Assembly: GCA_029339505.1 (NCBI GenBank)
Contig: JAQISU010000115.1
Coordinates: 12,411,001 to 12,475,000 of the forward strand
DNA length: 64,000 nt
DNA from: Unio delphinus
Taxonomy: Eukaryota > Mollusca > Bivalvia > Unionida > Unionidae
Direction of reading: 5' to 3'
Shown piece after piece: positions 61,252-64,000 of the stretch. Both the position numbers and the translations under genes were made by a program. The first letter of the stretch is position 1. Each line of letters starts with the position of its first letter. The notes under the pieces were generated by a model that saw nothing but the letters and a program-made list of their open reading frames with translations, was not told where the DNA came from and searched no databases.

Positions 61252-64000
61252 ATAAATATGTAATGGTATGCATTTTCCACACCATCACCACAAGTAAATA
61301 TGCAACGGTATACATTTTCCAAACCATCACCACAAGTAAATATGTAATGGTATGCATTTTCCACACCATCACCACAAGTAAATATGTAATGGTATGCATT
61401 TTCCACATCATCACCACAAGTAAATATGTAATGGTATGCATTTTCCACACCATCACCACAAGTAAATATGTAACGGTATACATTTTCCAAACCATCACCA
61501 CAAGTAAATATGTAACGGTATGCATTTTCCAAATCATCACCACAAGTAAATATGTAATGGTATGCATTTTCCAAACCATCACCACAAGTAAATATGTAAT
61601 GGTATGCATTTTCCAAACCATCACCACAAGTAAATATGTAATGGTATGCATTTTCCAAACCATCACCACAAGTAAATATGTAATGGTATCCTTTTTCCAA
61701 ACCATCACCACAAGTAAATATGTAATGGTATGCATTTTCCAAACCATCACCACAAGTAAATATGTAATGGTATGCATTTTCCAAACCATCACCACAAGTA
61801 AATATGTAACGGTATGCATTTTCCACACCATCACCACAAGCAAAAATGTAATGGTATGAATTTTCCAAACCATCACCACAAGTAAATATGTAACGGTATG
61901 AATTTTCCACACCATCACCACAAGTAAATATGTAACGGTATCCATTTTCCAAACCATCACCACAAGTAAATATGTAATGGTATGCATTTTCCACACCATC
62001 ACCACAAGTAAATATGTAATGGTATGCATTTTCCACACCATCACCACAAGTAAATATGTAATGGTATGCATTTTCCACACCATCACCACAAATAAATATG
62101 TAATGGTATGCATTTTCCACACCATCACCACAAGTAAATATGTAATGGTATGCATTTTCCACACCATCACCACAGGCAAATATGTAATGGTATGCATTTT
62201 CCACACCTTCACCACAAGTAAATATGTAATGGTATGCATTTTCCACACCATCACCACAAGTAAATATGTAATGGTATGCATTTTCCACACCATCACCACA
62301 AGTAAATATGTAATGGTATGCATTTTCCACACCATCACCACAAGTAAATATGTAATGGTATGCATTTTCCACACCATCACCACAAGTAAATATGTAATGG
62401 TATGCATTTTCCACACCATCACGACAAGTAAATATGTAATGGTATGCATTTCCCACACCATCACGACAAGTAAATATGTAATGGTATGCATTTTCCACAC
62501 CATCACCACAAGTAAATATGTAATGGTATGCATTTTCCACACCATCACCACAAGTAAATATGTAATGGTATGCATTTTCCACACCATCACCACAAGTAAA
62601 TATGTAATGGTATGCATTTTCCACACCATCACCACAAGTAAATATGTAATGGTATGCATTTTCCACACCATCACCCCAAGTAAATATGTAATGGTATGAA
62701 TTTTCCACACCATCACCACATCTAAATATGTAATGGTATGCATTTTCCACACCATCACCACAAGTAAATATGTAATGGTATGCATTTTCCACACCATCAC
62801 CACAAGTAAATATGTAAAGGTATGCATTTTCCAAACCATCACCACAAGTAAATATGTAATGGTATGCATTTTCCAAACCATCACCACAAGTAAATATGTA
62901 ATGGTATGCATTTTCCAAACCATCACCACAAGTAAAAATGTAATGGTATGCATTTTCCAAACCATCACAACAAGTAAATATGTAATGGTATGCATTTTCC
63001 AAACCATCACCACAAGTAAATATGTAATGTATGCATTTTCCAAACCATCACTACAAGTAAATATGTAATGGTATGCATTTTCCAAACCATCACCACAACT
63101 AAATATGTAATGGTATGCATTTTCCACACCATCACCACAAGTAAATATGTAATGGTATGCATTTTCCACACCATCACCACAAGTAAATATGTAATGGTAT
63201 GCATTTTCCACACCATCACCACAAGTAAATATGTAATGGAATGCATTTTCCACACCATCACCACAAGTAAATATGTAATGGTATGCATTTTCCACACCAT
63301 CACCACAAGTAAATATGTAATGGTATGCATTTTCCACACCATCACCACAAGTAAATATGTAATGGTATGCATTTTCCACACCATCACCACAAGTAAATAT
63401 GTAATGGTATGCATTTTCCAAACCATCACCACAAGTAAATATGTAATGGTATCCTTTTTCCAAACCATCACCACAAGTAAATATGTAATGGTATGCATTT
63501 TACAAACCATCACTACAAGTAAATATGTAATGGTATGCATTTTCCACACCATCACCACAAGTAAATATGTAATGGCATGCATTTTCCACACCATCACCAC
63601 AAGTAAATATGTAATGGCATGCATTTTCCACACCATCACCACAAGTAAATATGTAATGGTATGCATTTTCCACACCATGGTATGCATTTTCCAAACCATC
63701 ACCACAAGTAAATATGTAATGGGATGTATTTTCCACACCATCATTACATCTAAATAAGTAATGGTATGCATTTTCCACATCATCACCACAAGTAAATATG
63801 TAATGGTATGCATTTTCCACACCATCATTACAACTAAATATGTAAAGGTATGTATTTATCACACCATCACAACAAATAAATATGCAATGGTATTCATTTT
63901 CCACACCCTCACCACAAGTAAATATGTAATGGTATGCATTTTCCACACCATCATTACAACTAAATATGTAATGGTATGCATTTTCCAAACCATCACCACA
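61252..64000 (+). repeat. 42-bp satellite/minisatellite array, about 65 copies, running off the window
   Basis: The unit is AAATATGTAATGGTATGCAT, TTTCCACACCATCACCACAA, GT. Main variant sites are CACACC/CAAACC and AATGG/AACGG. Because the unit is 14 codons long and free of stops in several frames, long open frames exist on both strands (up to 750 codons on the minus strand), but none has a start context, splice support or conserved-codon pattern. A 1-base deletion near 63028 and a 21-bp partial unit near 63660 break phase. The array continues beyond 64000. Confidence 0.95.

Noticed and set aside
61211..63988. Very long open frames (up to 750 codons) on both strands
   Set aside because: They exist because the 42-bp repeat unit is a multiple of three and contains no stop in several frames. 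All frames are open on both strands alike and there is no start or splice context.
61252..64000. CRISPR-like regular repeats
   Set aside because: Units abut directly with no unique spacers and the DNA is animal-type; this is a satellite array.

Overview
The window is AT-rich, intron-rich animal DNA. Coding information occurs as short exons with GT/AG borders, separated by kilobases of introns full of SINEs, LINEs, LTR and DNA transposons, microsatellites and minisatellites. A mollusc-like invertebrate fits best: the SINEs have tRNA heads, and RTE/Jockey LINEs, Gypsy elements and Polinton-like viruses are all present. The species cannot be fixed from sequence alone.

Two host genes are supported, both on the minus strand. 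Gene 1 (about 15.8 to 1.3 kb) is a RAD51AP1-like homologous-recombination cofactor. Five phase-compatible exons are visible; exon 1 is uncertain and the conserved C-terminal RAD51-binding segment is not seen. Its introns hold an 18-copy minisatellite, two tRNA-derived SINEs, two copies of one LTR (one a solo LTR with a 4-bp target duplication), a hAT-like element with an 8-bp duplication, and a pogo/Tigger-like element with a TA duplication. Gene 2 (55.3 to 30.2 kb) is a CD225/dispanin (IFITM-like) two-pass membrane protein of 185 residues in four exons. It starts with a 19-nt coding exon that creates an acidic dileucine motif.

Two decayed virus-like elements of the Polinton/Maverick (polintovirus) kind lie here. 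Element A (about 23.4-26 kb, between the genes) keeps pieces of a capsid protein and an adenain-type protease. Element B (about 40.6-48.1 kb) sits in intron 2 of the dispanin gene. It has a family-B DNA polymerase pseudogene on the minus strand and, divergently on the plus strand, a zinc-ribbon mini-protein, an HNH/NUMOD-type nuclease, small virion-type proteins, a different major-capsid-like protein, a hydrophobic protein and a penton-like protein. All the larger genes carry frameshifts or stops. Its left side ends in an AT palindrome that cuts the polymerase just before catalytic motif C, and its right side ends in a long imperfect hairpin. It is the most interesting object in the window.

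The remainder is repeat-dominated: LINE fragments (32.2-32.8 and 35.6-37.4 kb), a 55-bp GC-rich tandem expansion (51.4 kb), a chain of hairpins (53.6-53.9 kb), a Gypsy pol fragment whose own codons have been amplified into a 46-bp minisatellite (58.3-58.9 kb), and a 42-bp satellite filling the last 2.75 kb and running off the window end.
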